A stretch of DNA of 64,000 nt from Candidatus Peregrinibacteria bacterium (GCA_003153355.1 PLYH01000001.1:314955-378954); one strand, 5' to 3'. Shown: positions 37,290-46,278, counted from the stretch's first letter. Notes: generated from the letters alone by a model not told the origin. A program made the numbers and translations.

Positions 37290-38294
37290 TTACATGACCG
37301 CATCCAGTTCCTTCTGCATTTTGATGACCGCGTCGCGCGCGGCATCGGCGTAATCCTTTTCCGTAAACTGGTCGGAGTTTTCCCAGGCAAAAATAATTCC
37401 GCGTGAAGAGTTCACCACCGCGCCAGTACCGTCTTCGTTAAAACAAGGCTTCACGTCTTGCGCGGTACCGCCCTGCGCGCCATAGCCCGGCACCAGGAAA
37501 ATATTCTGCGGCATCAGGGAGCGCAGTTTTTTGGCTTGAACAGGATACGTTGCACCGACCACCGCTCCGACCAAAGAATACCCGCTGTCCCCCATTTCAT
37601 CGGAACCCCAGGAATCCACATAATGAGCCATGATTTCATAAACAGCTTTGTCATCCTTCATCACAAGATCCTGAACATCGCCCGAAGAAACGTTGGAAGT
37701 TTTCACGAGGACAAAAAGACCTTTCCCGTGCTTCTTTGCTTCCACAATAAAAGGTTTGATGCCGTCCCAGCCCAGGTATGGAGCAATCGTCACCGCATCG
37801 GCGTCAAAAGAAAAAGCCTGTTTTCCAAAAAGGTCCACCTTCCCCAAAAATGCCTTGGCATAAGCCTCAGCCGTGCTTCCAATGTCACTGCGCTTAATAT
37901 CCGCGATCGTGAGTACGCGCTTGTCCCGCGCATACCAGAGTGTTTCTTCAAATGCGCGCATGCCCTCGTGCCCGTACTGTTCATAAAAAGCGATCTGCGG
38001 TTTTACCACCGGCACAAGATCTGCAACCGCATCAATAATCCCTTTGTTGAACTCCAGAATAGCTTCCGCAGCCGCGGTTAAAGCATTTTTATGTTCGGCC
38101 TGGGCGCGTTTTTTAATAAATGTAGGAATCTGTTCCAGCCGCGGGTCCAATCCCACGCACACCGCCGATTTCTTTTTTTGAATCGCAGCGTTGAGTCTGT
38201 CGGCAAAATGAAAAGGTTTCTGCATTTTCTCTTTGCGGCCTTGGCGGATTTCCCGCTCCTGCCTTTGAGCTTTTTGTTGCGGAGTTTCTTCCAT
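37290..38294 (-). CDS. pyrF: Orotidine 5'-phosphate decarboxylase
   Basis: Last step of UMP synthesis. 334 residues, the long type-2 form. CVGLDPRLEQIP starts the barrel, VKPQIAFYEQYG follows, and the catalytic signature is ADIKRSDIGSTAEAYA near residue 135. C-terminal loops include FLVPGYGAQGG and NSSRGIIFAW. The first 24 residues are charged (KAQRQEREIRQGRKEK) and absent from most homologues, so a start at Met24 (MQKPFHFAD) is possible. It is separate from the pyrB-E cluster 3 kb away. Confidence 0.93.
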   Translation of the reverse strand: MEETPQQKAQRQEREIRQGRKEKMQKPFHFADRLNAAIQKKKSAVCVGLDPRLEQIPTFIKKRAQAEHKNALTAAAEAILEFNKGIIDAVADLVPVVKPQIAFYEQYGHEGMRAFEETLWYARDKRVLTIADIKRSDIGSTAEAYAKAFLGKVDLFGKQAFSFDADAVTIAPYLGWDGIKPFIVEAKKHGKGLFVLVKTSNVSSGDVQDLVMKDDKAVYEIMAHYVDSWGSDEMGDSGYSLVGAVVGATYPVQAKKLRSLMPQNIFLVPGYGAQGGTAQDVKPCFNEDGTGAVVNSSRGIIFAWENSDQFTEKDYADAARDAVIKMQKELDAVM

Positions 38295-38350
38295 AAAATT
38301 GCGTTAAGATCATGGGTATTTTAGCGGAAGATTGCTGATGCCGCAAAACA

Positions 38351-38378
38351 TTGCCAAAAAATGATTTTTTAGTACAAT
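38351..38378 (+). promoter_or_regulatory. trhO promoter
   Basis: TTGCCA (38351-38356), 16-base spacer, TACAAT (38373-38378), 30 bases before the trhO ATG. Confidence 0.55.
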
Positions 38379-38407
38379 AAGCATTGCATCTAAACTTTCT
38401 ATAAATT

Positions 38408-39313
38408 ATGACTGAAACCAACGACTGGCAGATCCTGCTCTATTATAAGTATGCCTACATCGAAAACGCCGCCCAGTTCGCCTACAACCACCTCAAACTC
38501 TGCAAAAAGCTCGGCATCAAGGGCCGTATTTTAGTCGCAGACGAAGGCATTAACGGAACCATCGGCGGCCCCAAAGAAATTACCGAGATCTACATGCAGT
38601 TGATGCATGCTGACCCGCTTTTTGAAGATATGGAATTCAAAACCAGCACGGGACCTGCAGACACGTTCAAAAAAATATTCGTCCGCTACCGCAAGGAACT
38701 CGTCACCCTGGAGTATCCCGAAATGATCGATCCGAACGTCCACGGCGGAAAATACATTGAACCGACACAACTCAAAGACCTCTACGACAGCAATGAAGAT
38801 TTCGTGATCATCGACATGCGCAACGACTACGAAGCCCAGATCGGCAAATTCAAAAACGCCGTTACTCTTCCGATGCAGAATTTTAAAGAGCTTCCGGAAC
38901 TCGTGGATGAACAACTCATGAAGTTTAAAGACAAAAAAGTCATCACCTACTGCACGGGAGGCATCCGCTGCGAAAAAGCTTCTTCTGTTTTAAAGAAAAA
39001 AGGTTTTGCGAACGTATATCAGCTCCACGGCGGCGTCCATGTTTTTGGGCAGGAGTATCCGGACAACTATTGGGAAGGAAAACTCTACGTCTTCGACGAA
39101 CGCGTGACGATTCCGATCAACACGCCGGAAAACCGCAAAATCATCGCCAAATGCCTGCACTGCGGCATAGCCTGGGACGACTACATCAACTGCATCAACG
39201 CTGAATGCAACAAACAGATCATCGTCTGCCCCGACTGCAGAATAAAATGGAACGACGGCTGCAGCGATGACTGTTCTAAAAAACCGAGGAACGCCGCACC
39301 AGTTTCCGCCTGA
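38408..39313 (+). CDS. trhO: tRNA uridine(34) hydroxylase (rhodanese family)
   Basis: Introduces 5-hydroxyuridine at the wobble base of tRNAs, an O2-dependent reaction in known members. 301 residues: N-terminal acylphosphatase-like domain (KGRILVADEGINGTIGG), rhodanese domain with the active-site loop YCTGGIRCEKAS near residue 182, and a C-terminal cysteine-rich region (CLHCGIAW; CPDCRIKWNDGCSDDC) likely binding zinc. It forms a two-gene unit with the Smr protein. Confidence 0.9.
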   Translation: MTETNDWQILLYYKYAYIENAAQFAYNHLKLCKKLGIKGRILVADEGINGTIGGPKEITEIYMQLMHADPLFEDMEFKTSTGPADTFKKIFVRYRKELVTLEYPEMIDPNVHGGKYIEPTQLKDLYDSNEDFVIIDMRNDYEAQIGKFKNAVTLPMQNFKELPELVDEQLMKFKDKKVITYCTGGIRCEKASSVLKKKGFANVYQLHGGVHVFGQEYPDNYWEGKLYVFDERVTIPINTPENRKIIAKCLHCGIAWDDYINCINAECNKQIIVCPDCRIKWNDGCSDDCSKKPRNAAPVSA

Positions 39314-39316
39314 ATC

Positions 39317-39637
39317 ATGGCCAAGCACCCGCCGAATCAAAGTAATAAGTACGCAGTCTTGGCTCAACCCCAGCGCGTGATGGATTTTCACAAAGCCGGC
39401 ATTTTGACGAAACCGGAAATCACAGCGCTCACCGAAAGATTTCTGGAACGCAGCAAAGCCGAAGGCCTTACCAAAATCCTCATCATCACCGGGAAAGGGC
39501 TGCATTCCATAGACGGACAAGCGGTGATCAAACCGCTCGTCGAAAAAATTCTTCAAAAAAACGAGCACGTTAAAAACTTTTCCTGGGCAAAAAGAACCCA
39601 GGGCGGAGACGGAGCGTTTGAAATAAATTTAGAATAA
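39317..39637 (+). CDS. Smr-domain protein
   Basis: 106 residues covering a stand-alone small MutS-related domain: VMDFHKAGILTKPEI, ILIITGKGLHSIDGQAVIKP and the C-terminal AKRTQGGDGAFEINL with the GGxGA signature. Such domains are nucleases or RNA-binding factors. The usual D-x-H at the first motif reads DFH. Starts three bases after trhO, so the pair may act on RNA. Confidence 0.75.
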   Translation: MAKHPPNQSNKYAVLAQPQRVMDFHKAGILTKPEITALTERFLERSKAEGLTKILIITGKGLHSIDGQAVIKPLVEKILQKNEHVKNFSWAKRTQGGDGAFEINLE

Positions 39638-39640
39638 AGG

Positions 39641-40489
39641 TTAATCCTGGGACACATCCACTCCCACCAAGCCGCGCAGACGAACGGAAGGGATCGTATC
39701 GCCAGAAAAACCGAAGTCCAAGAAAACTCGAGCACTGTTCCAACCACCGACCGCCAGATGAAAAGGTTTTATTAAATTTCTGCCATTCACATTCAATACG
39801 GTGAATGTTTTTGAATCAACAGGTTTTGCATCCGCCAAACTTTTCATGATTAAGGTTAAATACGTGTCAGCATCGTTGATAACATCCAAACCCCGGTCTT
39901 CATACTTTTTCACCCAGAGTTTGCACATTTCGTAATTTCTTCTCTTTCCATCATAAATTTCATGATCCTGTTCAACATCTTGAACACCCTCAACAATGGA
40001 AACTCTCCATTTATTTTCAATCTTCGATTTTCCACCGTTCCAAAGATCATTATCCTCAAAATCATGGGTGAAGGTGTTATATTTTTGACGCCGAGCAGGA
40101 TGCTTATTAATCGCTTCCAATTTGGATTGCCGCGTAGTTGGAGGAATCAAAAGCAAAGAAGGTTCTTGCATTTTTAAAATCTTATCAAGAATTTCCGGAG
40201 TGAGTCCGCGCCGAACACGTTCCCACGCCGGCATACCGAGCGTAGCAATTTCGTATTTCTGCAAAGCTTTTATCATTTTCGGATACTGCGCCTGAAGATT
40301 TTCGAGGAGTTCAAGCCTTTCACGATCTTTTACATCCTCACGGGCACTCATTCTATAAATGCCCTTTTGGGTGTCAGTTTGAAGCTGTTCGACCACTTGA
40401 TCCGTTTCAGGGACTTCCTTTTTTTCAGGAACGCGCTTTTTGCCTAATTTTTCTTTCAAATGCTCCACGGCCTTCCGTGCTAATCCCAT
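39641..40489 (-). CDS. Hypothetical protein, 282 residues
   Basis: Soluble, charged protein: a Lys-rich N-terminus with predicted helices (to about residue 60), a middle part with LLIPPTTRQSKLEAINKH and WRVSIVEGVQDVEQDHE, and a C-terminal part including LAVGGWNSARVFLDFGFSGD. No signal peptide or catalytic motif that I recognise. It has its own promoter and converges on the trhO-Smr unit. Function unknown. Confidence 0.7.
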   Translation of the reverse strand: MGLARKAVEHLKEKLGKKRVPEKKEVPETDQVVEQLQTDTQKGIYRMSAREDVKDRERLELLENLQAQYPKMIKALQKYEIATLGMPAWERVRRGLTPEILDKILKMQEPSLLLIPPTTRQSKLEAINKHPARRQKYNTFTHDFEDNDLWNGGKSKIENKWRVSIVEGVQDVEQDHEIYDGKRRNYEMCKLWVKKYEDRGLDVINDADTYLTLIMKSLADAKPVDSKTFTVLNVNGRNLIKPFHLAVGGWNSARVFLDFGFSGDTIPSVRLRGLVGVDVSQD

Positions 40490-40516
40490 AAATTTACAAA
40501 AAGTACTATCGCACTA

Positions 40517-40546
40517 TTATACCATAAAATTGACAAGCTGATCAAC
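40517..40546 (-). promoter_or_regulatory. Promoter of the 282-residue protein gene
   Basis: On the minus strand TTGATC (40546-40541), 18-base spacer, TATAAT (40522-40517); it ends 27 bases before the start codon. Confidence 0.5.
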
Positions 40547-40571
40547 TCAGTGGGTTTTAAAACTAATTGGA

Positions 40572-40600
40572 TTGCAACGAAATTGCGACGGATTTATAGT
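40572..40600 (+). promoter_or_regulatory. Promoter of the 158-residue protein gene
   Basis: TTGCAA (40572-40577), 17-base spacer, TATAGT (40595-40600), 39 bases before the ATG at 40640. Confidence 0.6.
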
Positions 40601-40639
40601 AAATATTAAGAGCAGCTTTACCCTTTAGCTTTTCGCCCA

Positions 40640-41116
40640 ATGGCAGATCGCGAATTCCACGGTTCAGCAGCAATTGACCAAGGACCGGAAGATGATAGAG
40701 ATGAAGACCGGCCATCGGGAGAAATAACGAAAGAAATCGACGTCGCAATCGAAATTCAAACCGCTGAAGAAATTCAAAAATTACGCATGGCCGTCCGCCA
40801 GCAGCTCATTATTTTTACCGAAGACGGAGGAGGACGCAAACTCATCCATCATGACATGGAATGGAGAAAAAAGATGGATGACATCAACCGTTTAACTCTT
40901 TCATCGGCAACTGAACAGCAGGAAATCGAGGCGCTCGGTGAAAGAGCCAAGGCACTGATTATTGAGGCATGGCAAACCAAACCTGCCGTGCTCAGAAAAC
41001 AGATCATTGAAGATCTCCGTCTGCTGATTGAAGATAATCCGGTGGCAAAACAGCTCGTCATGGAAGAGCTTCACCGCATCAGGCGCGAAGATTTGGCGGA
41101 AGAATTATTTGCTTAA
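40640..41116 (+). CDS. Hypothetical helical protein, 158 residues
   Basis: Acidic N-terminus, then almost entirely charged amphipathic helices (ITKEIDVAIEIQTAEEIQKL; ALIIEAWQTKPAVLRKQIIE), ending in a helix EELHRIRREDLAEELFA. No membrane segment, signal peptide or known motif. It is divergent from the 282-residue gene and converges on pyrE. Function unknown. Confidence 0.65.
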   Translation: MADREFHGSAAIDQGPEDDRDEDRPSGEITKEIDVAIEIQTAEEIQKLRMAVRQQLIIFTEDGGGRKLIHHDMEWRKKMDDINRLTLSSATEQQEIEALGERAKALIIEAWQTKPAVLRKQIIEDLRLLIEDNPVAKQLVMEELHRIRREDLAEELFA

Positions 41117-41154
41117 TTATTTCCGCGCTTTTCTTTTTTTACTATAGCTCATGA

Positions 41155-41823
41155 TTAAACTCCATATTGTTGGCGATACTCTTTGATCTTCGCCATTTTT
41201 TCATCATCGATATAAACCGTGCCGTCAATGTCGCGATTATAGAGAAATTCCACGATCTCGTTGATGTTCACGATGGAAAAAACATCAATACCAAATTCTG
41301 CTTTGATCTCCTGAATCGCGCTTTTGTCGCCTTGGCCTTTTTCCATACGGTCAACGGCAACCACTACGCCTTTAATCGTGGGGCCTCCAACGCTTTTTAA
41401 AACATCAAGAACCAGACGCAGCGCCGTACCCGCGGTAATCACATCATCCAAAATAACCACTTTCGTATCTTTGGTGATTGGCGCACCAATCAAAATTCCG
41501 CCTTCGCCGTGGTCTTTGGCTTCTTTGCGGTTGTAAGCATAGGCAACATCTTTATGAAACTTTTCGAACATCGCGATAACAGTTGCAACCGCCAGATGAA
41601 TGCCCTTGTAAGCTGGCCCGAAAATCACGTCGTAATCCTGAACGTGCTCTTCAATGGTGTGAGCGTAATACGCGCCGAGTTCATCAATGGCTTTGCCGCT
41701 GTTGAACTGACCGATGTTCAAAAAATACGGACCGATGCGTCCGCTTTTGAGCTTGAATTCGCCGAATTTCAACGCGCCTGATTTAACCAAAAACTTAATG
41801 AAATCTTGTTTATACTGCTGCAT
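41155..41823 (-). CDS. pyrE: Orotate phosphoribosyltransferase
   Basis: Joins orotate to PRPP to give OMP. 222 residues; the PRPP-binding signature VVILDDVITAGTALR is near residue 125, preceded by FGPAYKGIHLA and AYNRKEAKDHGEGG, the catalytic loop. It is the last gene of the minus-strand cluster, 20 bases after pyrK. Start MQQYKQDFIKFL is the only sensible ATG. Confidence 0.95.
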   Translation of the reverse strand: MQQYKQDFIKFLVKSGALKFGEFKLKSGRIGPYFLNIGQFNSGKAIDELGAYYAHTIEEHVQDYDVIFGPAYKGIHLAVATVIAMFEKFHKDVAYAYNRKEAKDHGEGGILIGAPITKDTKVVILDDVITAGTALRLVLDVLKSVGGPTIKGVVVAVDRMEKGQGDKSAIQEIKAEFGIDVFSIVNINEIVEFLYNRDIDGTVYIDDEKMAKIKEYRQQYGV

Positions 41824-41843
41824 GATTCTTCAAAAATAAATAA

Positions 41844-42659
41844 TTAAAATTTATGCATTTTGCCGGTCTTGTCGCGATGGTATTTGCCAAACTCAACAAC
41901 GCTTCTCGCCACTTCATTGCTGACGCACGGACCTTCAACGCAAGTGCGGAAACCTTTCGGATCAACCGAGCACTGTCCGCACACGCCGAATCCGCATTTC
42001 ATATACCTTTCAACGGAAATCTGGGCATTAACTTTAGATGCAAAACAGATGTCTGAAACTTTTTTCATCATAGGTTCCGGGCCGCAGGCGTATACACAAC
42101 CGATTTTTTTACCCTTTTTGTTTGCGATGAGCTCTTCCAAAATCAAAGTATTGTAGCCTTTTTTCCCAACCGAACCGTCATCGGTGGCAACATGCAGTTT
42201 TACGGACGCACCAAGTTTTTTAATGCGGTTCACGTACAACAAATGCTCTTTACTGCGCGCCCCAACAACAAAATCAACTGTACAGCCCTGCTTGATGGCG
42301 CGCACCGTTAAATTATACAAAGGCGCGGCTCCGTAACCGCCGGCCATCATCACCAGACGCTGCCCCTTTTTGAATTCAAACGGTTTCCCGTAAGGGCCGC
42401 GCACGCCCACCATATCCCCTACCTTCAGACTGTGCATGGCCTTGGAAAAAGGTCCGACCGCAAACATCGAAACCCAGAACTCCTTGCCTCCGTCGTAGGC
42501 AATGCTCATCGGTTTTTCGTCGATGCGCGGAATCCACAGATTCACGAACTGACCCGGCTGTGAATTCAAAGTGTGTTCAAAAACAAACGTTTTCACGTAC
42601 GGATTTTCCTGCATGATCTTTTTAATAGGAATGGCTTTGGGGATATCGCAACGGATCAT
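41844..42659 (-). CDS. pyrK: Dihydroorotate dehydrogenase electron-transfer subunit
   Basis: Flavin/iron-sulfur subunit that passes electrons from the PyrD FMN to NAD+. 271 residues: ferredoxin-reductase-like FAD domain, NAD-binding segment MMAGGYGAAPLYNLTVRA, and a C-terminal 2Fe-2S loop CGFGVCGQC...TCVEGP with four cysteines. Immediately downstream of pyrD (gap of five bases), defining a class 1B enzyme. Confidence 0.94.
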   Translation of the reverse strand: MIRCDIPKAIPIKKIMQENPYVKTFVFEHTLNSQPGQFVNLWIPRIDEKPMSIAYDGGKEFWVSMFAVGPFSKAMHSLKVGDMVGVRGPYGKPFEFKKGQRLVMMAGGYGAAPLYNLTVRAIKQGCTVDFVVGARSKEHLLYVNRIKKLGASVKLHVATDDGSVGKKGYNTLILEELIANKKGKKIGCVYACGPEPMMKKVSDICFASKVNAQISVERYMKCGFGVCGQCSVDPKGFRTCVEGPCVSNEVARSVVEFGKYHRDKTGKMHKF

Positions 42660-42664
42660 AATTT

Positions 42665-43615
42665 TTAACTATAGTTTTGAAATTTCTTGGAATACGCACC
42701 CGCATGAGCGACGCCTCGTAATTCATCGAGATTTTTGATGCCGCGCTTTTTTCCCCATTCCATCATCTCGTCGTTAATTTTCTGGAAACAATCCACGCCG
42801 CGGTAATACACCGCCGTTCCAACGCCCACCAACGTCGCGCCGACCATAATCATCTCAAGAGCGTCTTCGCCCGTTATAACGCCGCCTGTGCCGATAATGG
42901 GAACCTTTGGCAAAGCTTTGTGAATGTCGTACACGGCCTTTAACGATAACGGTTTAATCGCAGGCCCGGAAACACCTCCGACTTTGTTGGCAAGAATAGG
43001 CTCGCGGGTCTCCAGATCAATGAGCAAGCCCGGACCAACCGTGTTGATGGCGCAAATCCCGTCCGCGCCCGCATCCACGACCGCTCGCGCGATCTCCGCA
43101 ATATTCAAAACATTCGGCGAAAGTTTAATCACGATCGGCAATTTCGTTTTCGCACGCACAGCGCGAGTCACCGCAGCCGCGTCATGCGTCGAACAAGCAA
43201 AAGGTTTTCCGAATTCGTCTTCAACGTTCGGACAGGAAATGTTCACCTCAATAATGTCGGGATGCAAAGCCGAAACTTTTTCGGCGACCTCTGCAAAATC
43301 GGCAATGCGCGCTTCCACGATGTTCGCGATCAGAGGCGCCGGTTTCCCTTTCATATACTCGCCGATCTCAATATGCGCTTTCTCGATTCCCGCGTCCGGC
43401 AAACCCACCGCATTGAGCATAAAATGATCGTTCGCAATAATAACCGGATTCGGATGGCCCGTGTGGCCTTCGCGCCAGATGGACTTGGTCGTAACTCCGC
43501 CGGCTCCGTTCTCCACCACAAATTTTAAACTCGCTCCGGTCACTCCTAAAACGCCTGAAGCCAGAACCAACGGGTTCCGGAATTTCACGCCACAAAATTC
43601 AACATTGAGTTGCAT
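42665..43615 (-). CDS. pyrD: Dihydroorotate dehydrogenase, class 1B catalytic subunit
   Basis: Oxidises dihydroorotate to orotate. 316 residues from the ATG at 43615 (MQLNVEFCGVKFRNPLVLA); an upstream in-frame GTG at 43636 would add seven residues. NISCPNVEDEFGKPFACS carries the catalytic Cys of class 1 enzymes; KLSPNVLNIAEIA and GTGGVITGEDALEMIMVGA form the FMN phosphate site. With pyrK it makes an NAD-linked B-type enzyme that does not need quinones. Confidence 0.95.
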   Translation of the reverse strand: MQLNVEFCGVKFRNPLVLASGVLGVTGASLKFVVENGAGGVTTKSIWREGHTGHPNPVIIANDHFMLNAVGLPDAGIEKAHIEIGEYMKGKPAPLIANIVEARIADFAEVAEKVSALHPDIIEVNISCPNVEDEFGKPFACSTHDAAAVTRAVRAKTKLPIVIKLSPNVLNIAEIARAVVDAGADGICAINTVGPGLLIDLETREPILANKVGGVSGPAIKPLSLKAVYDIHKALPKVPIIGTGGVITGEDALEMIMVGATLVGVGTAVYYRGVDCFQKINDEMMEWGKKRGIKNLDELRGVAHAGAYSKKFQNYS

Positions 43616-43727
43616 ATTCTTGGTTGAGATCGCCACTATTTAAACACTTTTTTTTGCAATACACAAACAAAATAAGAAGGAGTTATGCGAGCCCGTTCGA
43701 TAATGTATAACAAAATAATGAAAAAGG

Positions 43728-43747
43728 TCTGACAATATATTGTCAGA
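43728..43747. promoter_or_regulatory. Perfect 20-bp palindrome between pyrC and pyrD
   Basis: CTGACAATATATTGTCAG plus one more pair on each side, fully symmetric, in the 203-base gap (43616-43818) between pyrC and pyrD. It lies about 115 bases before the pyrD start on the minus strand and contains a TTGTCA that could be a -35. It may be a repressor operator or an RNA hairpin. Confidence 0.5.
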
Positions 43748-43818
43748 AAAACCAAAGGAACCCGTTTTACCGCTGAAATTCCGGTATATAAATCACAAAA
43801 AATCACGAGACGTAAAAA

Positions 43819-45150
43819 CTAGGAAAGGAACTCCACGGGCCGGCCGAAAGTCTTTCCGAATTTTTCACGCCACTCATACATCAGCTCTCCCGCCACAAAC
43901 GTCATCACGGGCCAGCCTTTGAGCGTGCGGCCATGAAACGGCGACCAGTCAGCTTTGGTCCATAAAAAATGATGGCAAACTTTTTCGTGCAATTTTAAAT
44001 CAATGACCGCAAAATCGGCGTCATTTCCAACGGCAATGGAACCCTTTCCTCTCATGCCAAAACGCTGGGCCGGGTTGTAAGAACAAAGTTCCGCGATTTT
44101 CTGAACGGTGAGCTGATTGGAATGCACGGCGTTTAAAAGGAGCGGCAGCATGGTCTGTACGCCCGGAACGCCCGACGGCGCCTGCGGGTACGGAAGCTGC
44201 TTTTCTTCCATCAAATGCGGCGCGTGATCCGTGGCGATAATGTTTACGGTGCCGTCAGCTATGCCTTCCCACAAAGCTTTGACGTCATCTTCGCTGCGGA
44301 GCGGCGGATTCACTTTCACGACATTCCCCTGCGCTACATAATCTTTTTCGCTCAAGAAGAGATGATGCGGCGTAACCTCAACGCTGATGAGCTGGTTCAC
44401 GTGTGCGGAATGTTCACGTTTGAATTTCCTGACCAGATCAAGTTCGCCCCGCGTTGAAACGTGACAGAAATGCACGCGGGCTTTATATTTTTCCACAAAA
44501 TCCAGAGCTGCTCGCACGGCCTGTTCCGCGCATTCAGGAGCCCGAATTTTAGAATGCACCGCCGGATCCGTTTCACCTTCGTGCGCGTGAATTCCGCTCT
44601 GGATGCACTGCTCATTTTCCGCGTGGATTGCTAAAATTTTTCCCGAATCTTTCATCAAAGCTTCGAGTGTTTTCAAATCATCGACGAGTAAATTTCCAGT
44701 GGAACTTCCCATGTACACTTTGATGCCGGCAATATCTTTCATGGCTTTCAAAGCTTCCAGATTTGTTTTCGTCGCTCCGGCAAAAAAACCGTAATTCACG
44801 AGCGCCTCTTTTTGCACCAGCGACCGTTTCAAATCCAACGAAGCCTGGTCTGTCGTCGGTGGATTAGTGTTGGGCATGTCTAAAACCGTGGTCACTCCTC
44901 CGGCCAATGCGGCTTTGGAACCCGTAGTCCAATCCTCTTTTTGCGTCATGCCGGGGGTGCGAAAATGGACATGTACGTCAATCAAACCCGGAAAAAGATA
45001 TTTCCCTTCCAGGTCGATGGTTTCCAATTCACCCTCATACAAAGATTTTTTTTCAATCGCAGCGATCTTGCCGTCTTTCACGACAACATACCCTTCAAAA
45101 ACTTCCTGAGGAGTAACGATTTTGCCGCAATGAAGCACAAACTCTTTCAT
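43819..45150 (-). CDS. pyrC: Dihydroorotase, class I
   Basis: Cyclises carbamoyl-aspartate to dihydroorotate. 443 residues: metal motif DVHVHFRTPGMTQKEDW near residue 60, a GGVTTVLDMPNTNPPTT strand, histidine motifs FCHVSTRGE and VTPHHLFLSE, and ATDHAPHLMEEK near residue 305 with the catalytic Asp. Typical of the longer class I enzymes. Eight bases after pyrB, so co-transcribed with it. Confidence 0.95.
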   Translation of the reverse strand: MKEFVLHCGKIVTPQEVFEGYVVVKDGKIAAIEKKSLYEGELETIDLEGKYLFPGLIDVHVHFRTPGMTQKEDWTTGSKAALAGGVTTVLDMPNTNPPTTDQASLDLKRSLVQKEALVNYGFFAGATKTNLEALKAMKDIAGIKVYMGSSTGNLLVDDLKTLEALMKDSGKILAIHAENEQCIQSGIHAHEGETDPAVHSKIRAPECAEQAVRAALDFVEKYKARVHFCHVSTRGELDLVRKFKREHSAHVNQLISVEVTPHHLFLSEKDYVAQGNVVKVNPPLRSEDDVKALWEGIADGTVNIIATDHAPHLMEEKQLPYPQAPSGVPGVQTMLPLLLNAVHSNQLTVQKIAELCSYNPAQRFGMRGKGSIAVGNDADFAVIDLKLHEKVCHHFLWTKADWSPFHGRTLKGWPVMTFVAGELMYEWREKFGKTFGRPVEFLS

Positions 45151-45159
45151 AACATCATG

Positions 45160-46089
45160 TTACGCTTTTCCAAGGACCATGGCCAGCAGCGCCATTCTCA
45201 CGGCCACACCGTTCTGCGCCTGACGGAAATAGGCAGCGCCCGGCAAATCGTCAACGTCCGGATGAATTTCTCCGACGCGCGGAAGCGGGTGCATGATCGT
45301 CAGTTTCGGATTATATTTTTCAACCAGTTCACGAGTCAAAACATAGTAGTGCTTATATTTTTCATACTCGTTCACGTCCGCGAAACGCTCTTTTTGAACG
45401 CGCGTATCATACAAAACCTGCGCATTCTTCAAAGCATGTTCAAGACTTTCCGTTTCTTCAAAAGCCACGCCGCTTTTTTTCAGATGATCAGTGATTTCAG
45501 GCGGCATTTTAAGTTTATCCGGAGAAACCAGAATTAATTTCACCTTATAGTGCGCAAGCAGATAGGAAAGCGAATGCACGGTTCGTCCGTACTTCAAATC
45601 TCCAACCAGGGCTATGGTCAGGCCGTCTATCGTCTGGTGTTCGCGGGTGATGGTAAACATGTCGAGCAGGGCTTGCGTCGGATGTTCTCCGCCGCCGTCT
45701 CCGGCATTAATGACCGGAACGCCTGCACTTGCAGCCACTTCTTTCGGCGAACCCGGCTGAGGATGACGCATCACAATGACATCCACGTAACTTTCAACCA
45801 TTTTTCCCGTATCCCAAAGCGTTTCACCTTTTGCCAATGAAGAATATTCCGAACCCACGACGCTCAAGACTCTTCCGCCCAAACGGTTCATCGCGGATTC
45901 AAAACTCAGACGCGTGCGCGTGCTGGGTTCGTAAAACAAAGCTGCCATGAGTTTATTCTCCAGCAGATTGGAAGTTTTTTCTTTGAGGGCAATCGGCAAA
46001 AACTGCTCGGACACTTTGATGATGTGGTCAATATCTTCCCGCGAAAAATCCATGGTGGAGAGAATGTCCGACCCTGCAAAGTTCTTCAT
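45160..46089 (-). CDS. pyrB: Aspartate carbamoyltransferase, catalytic chain
   Basis: First committed step of pyrimidine synthesis. 309 residues from the ATG at 46089 (MKNFAGSDILSTMDFSRED). Carbamoyl-phosphate site YEPSTRTRLSFESAMNRLGG, and the HPTQALLDMFTI and MHPLPRVGEI motifs are clear. The frame continues upstream through a tandem repeat, which could add 35 residues, but these have no counterpart in the family. No pyrI partner is seen. Confidence 0.95.
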   Translation of the reverse strand: MKNFAGSDILSTMDFSREDIDHIIKVSEQFLPIALKEKTSNLLENKLMAALFYEPSTRTRLSFESAMNRLGGRVLSVVGSEYSSLAKGETLWDTGKMVESYVDVIVMRHPQPGSPKEVAASAGVPVINAGDGGGEHPTQALLDMFTITREHQTIDGLTIALVGDLKYGRTVHSLSYLLAHYKVKLILVSPDKLKMPPEITDHLKKSGVAFEETESLEHALKNAQVLYDTRVQKERFADVNEYEKYKHYYVLTRELVEKYNPKLTIMHPLPRVGEIHPDVDDLPGAAYFRQAQNGVAVRMALLAMVLGKA

Positions 46090-46112
46090 AGATGAAAGTG
46101 TGAAAAAAATTG

Positions 46113-46211
46113 GCAATTTTTGCTGAAAATTGCATCCGGCGTTAGCCATGAGCAATTTTTGCTGAAAATTGCATCCGGCGTTAGCCATGAGCAATTTTTG
46201 CTGAAAATTGC
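46113..46211 (-). repeat. Tandem 39-bp repeat with hairpins in the pyrB leader
   Basis: Two and a half perfect copies of a 39-bp unit start at 46113, 46152 and 46191. Each begins with GCAATTTT-TGCTG-AAAATTGC, an 8-bp hairpin, so three identical hairpins precede pyrB. On the minus strand the last hairpin is followed by CAATTTTTTT, a terminator-like end 14 bases before the pyrB start. The unit is 13 codons long and stays in the pyrB frame (MANAGCNFQQK). Confidence 0.85.
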
Positions 46212-46278
46212 ATACCCTTAACTTTAGCCGTTCTTTTTATACCCCGAACACGTAAAAAAAGAAAAGCAAAAAACTAAA

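Noticed and set aside
46090-46194. 35-residue N-terminal extension of PyrB
   Set aside because: It is encoded by the tandem hairpin repeat and has no counterpart in aspartate carbamoyltransferases; kept only as a possible leader peptide.
46113-46211. CRISPR-like array
   Set aside because: Only 2.5 directly adjoining identical units without spacers of differing sequence, and no cas genes nearby.
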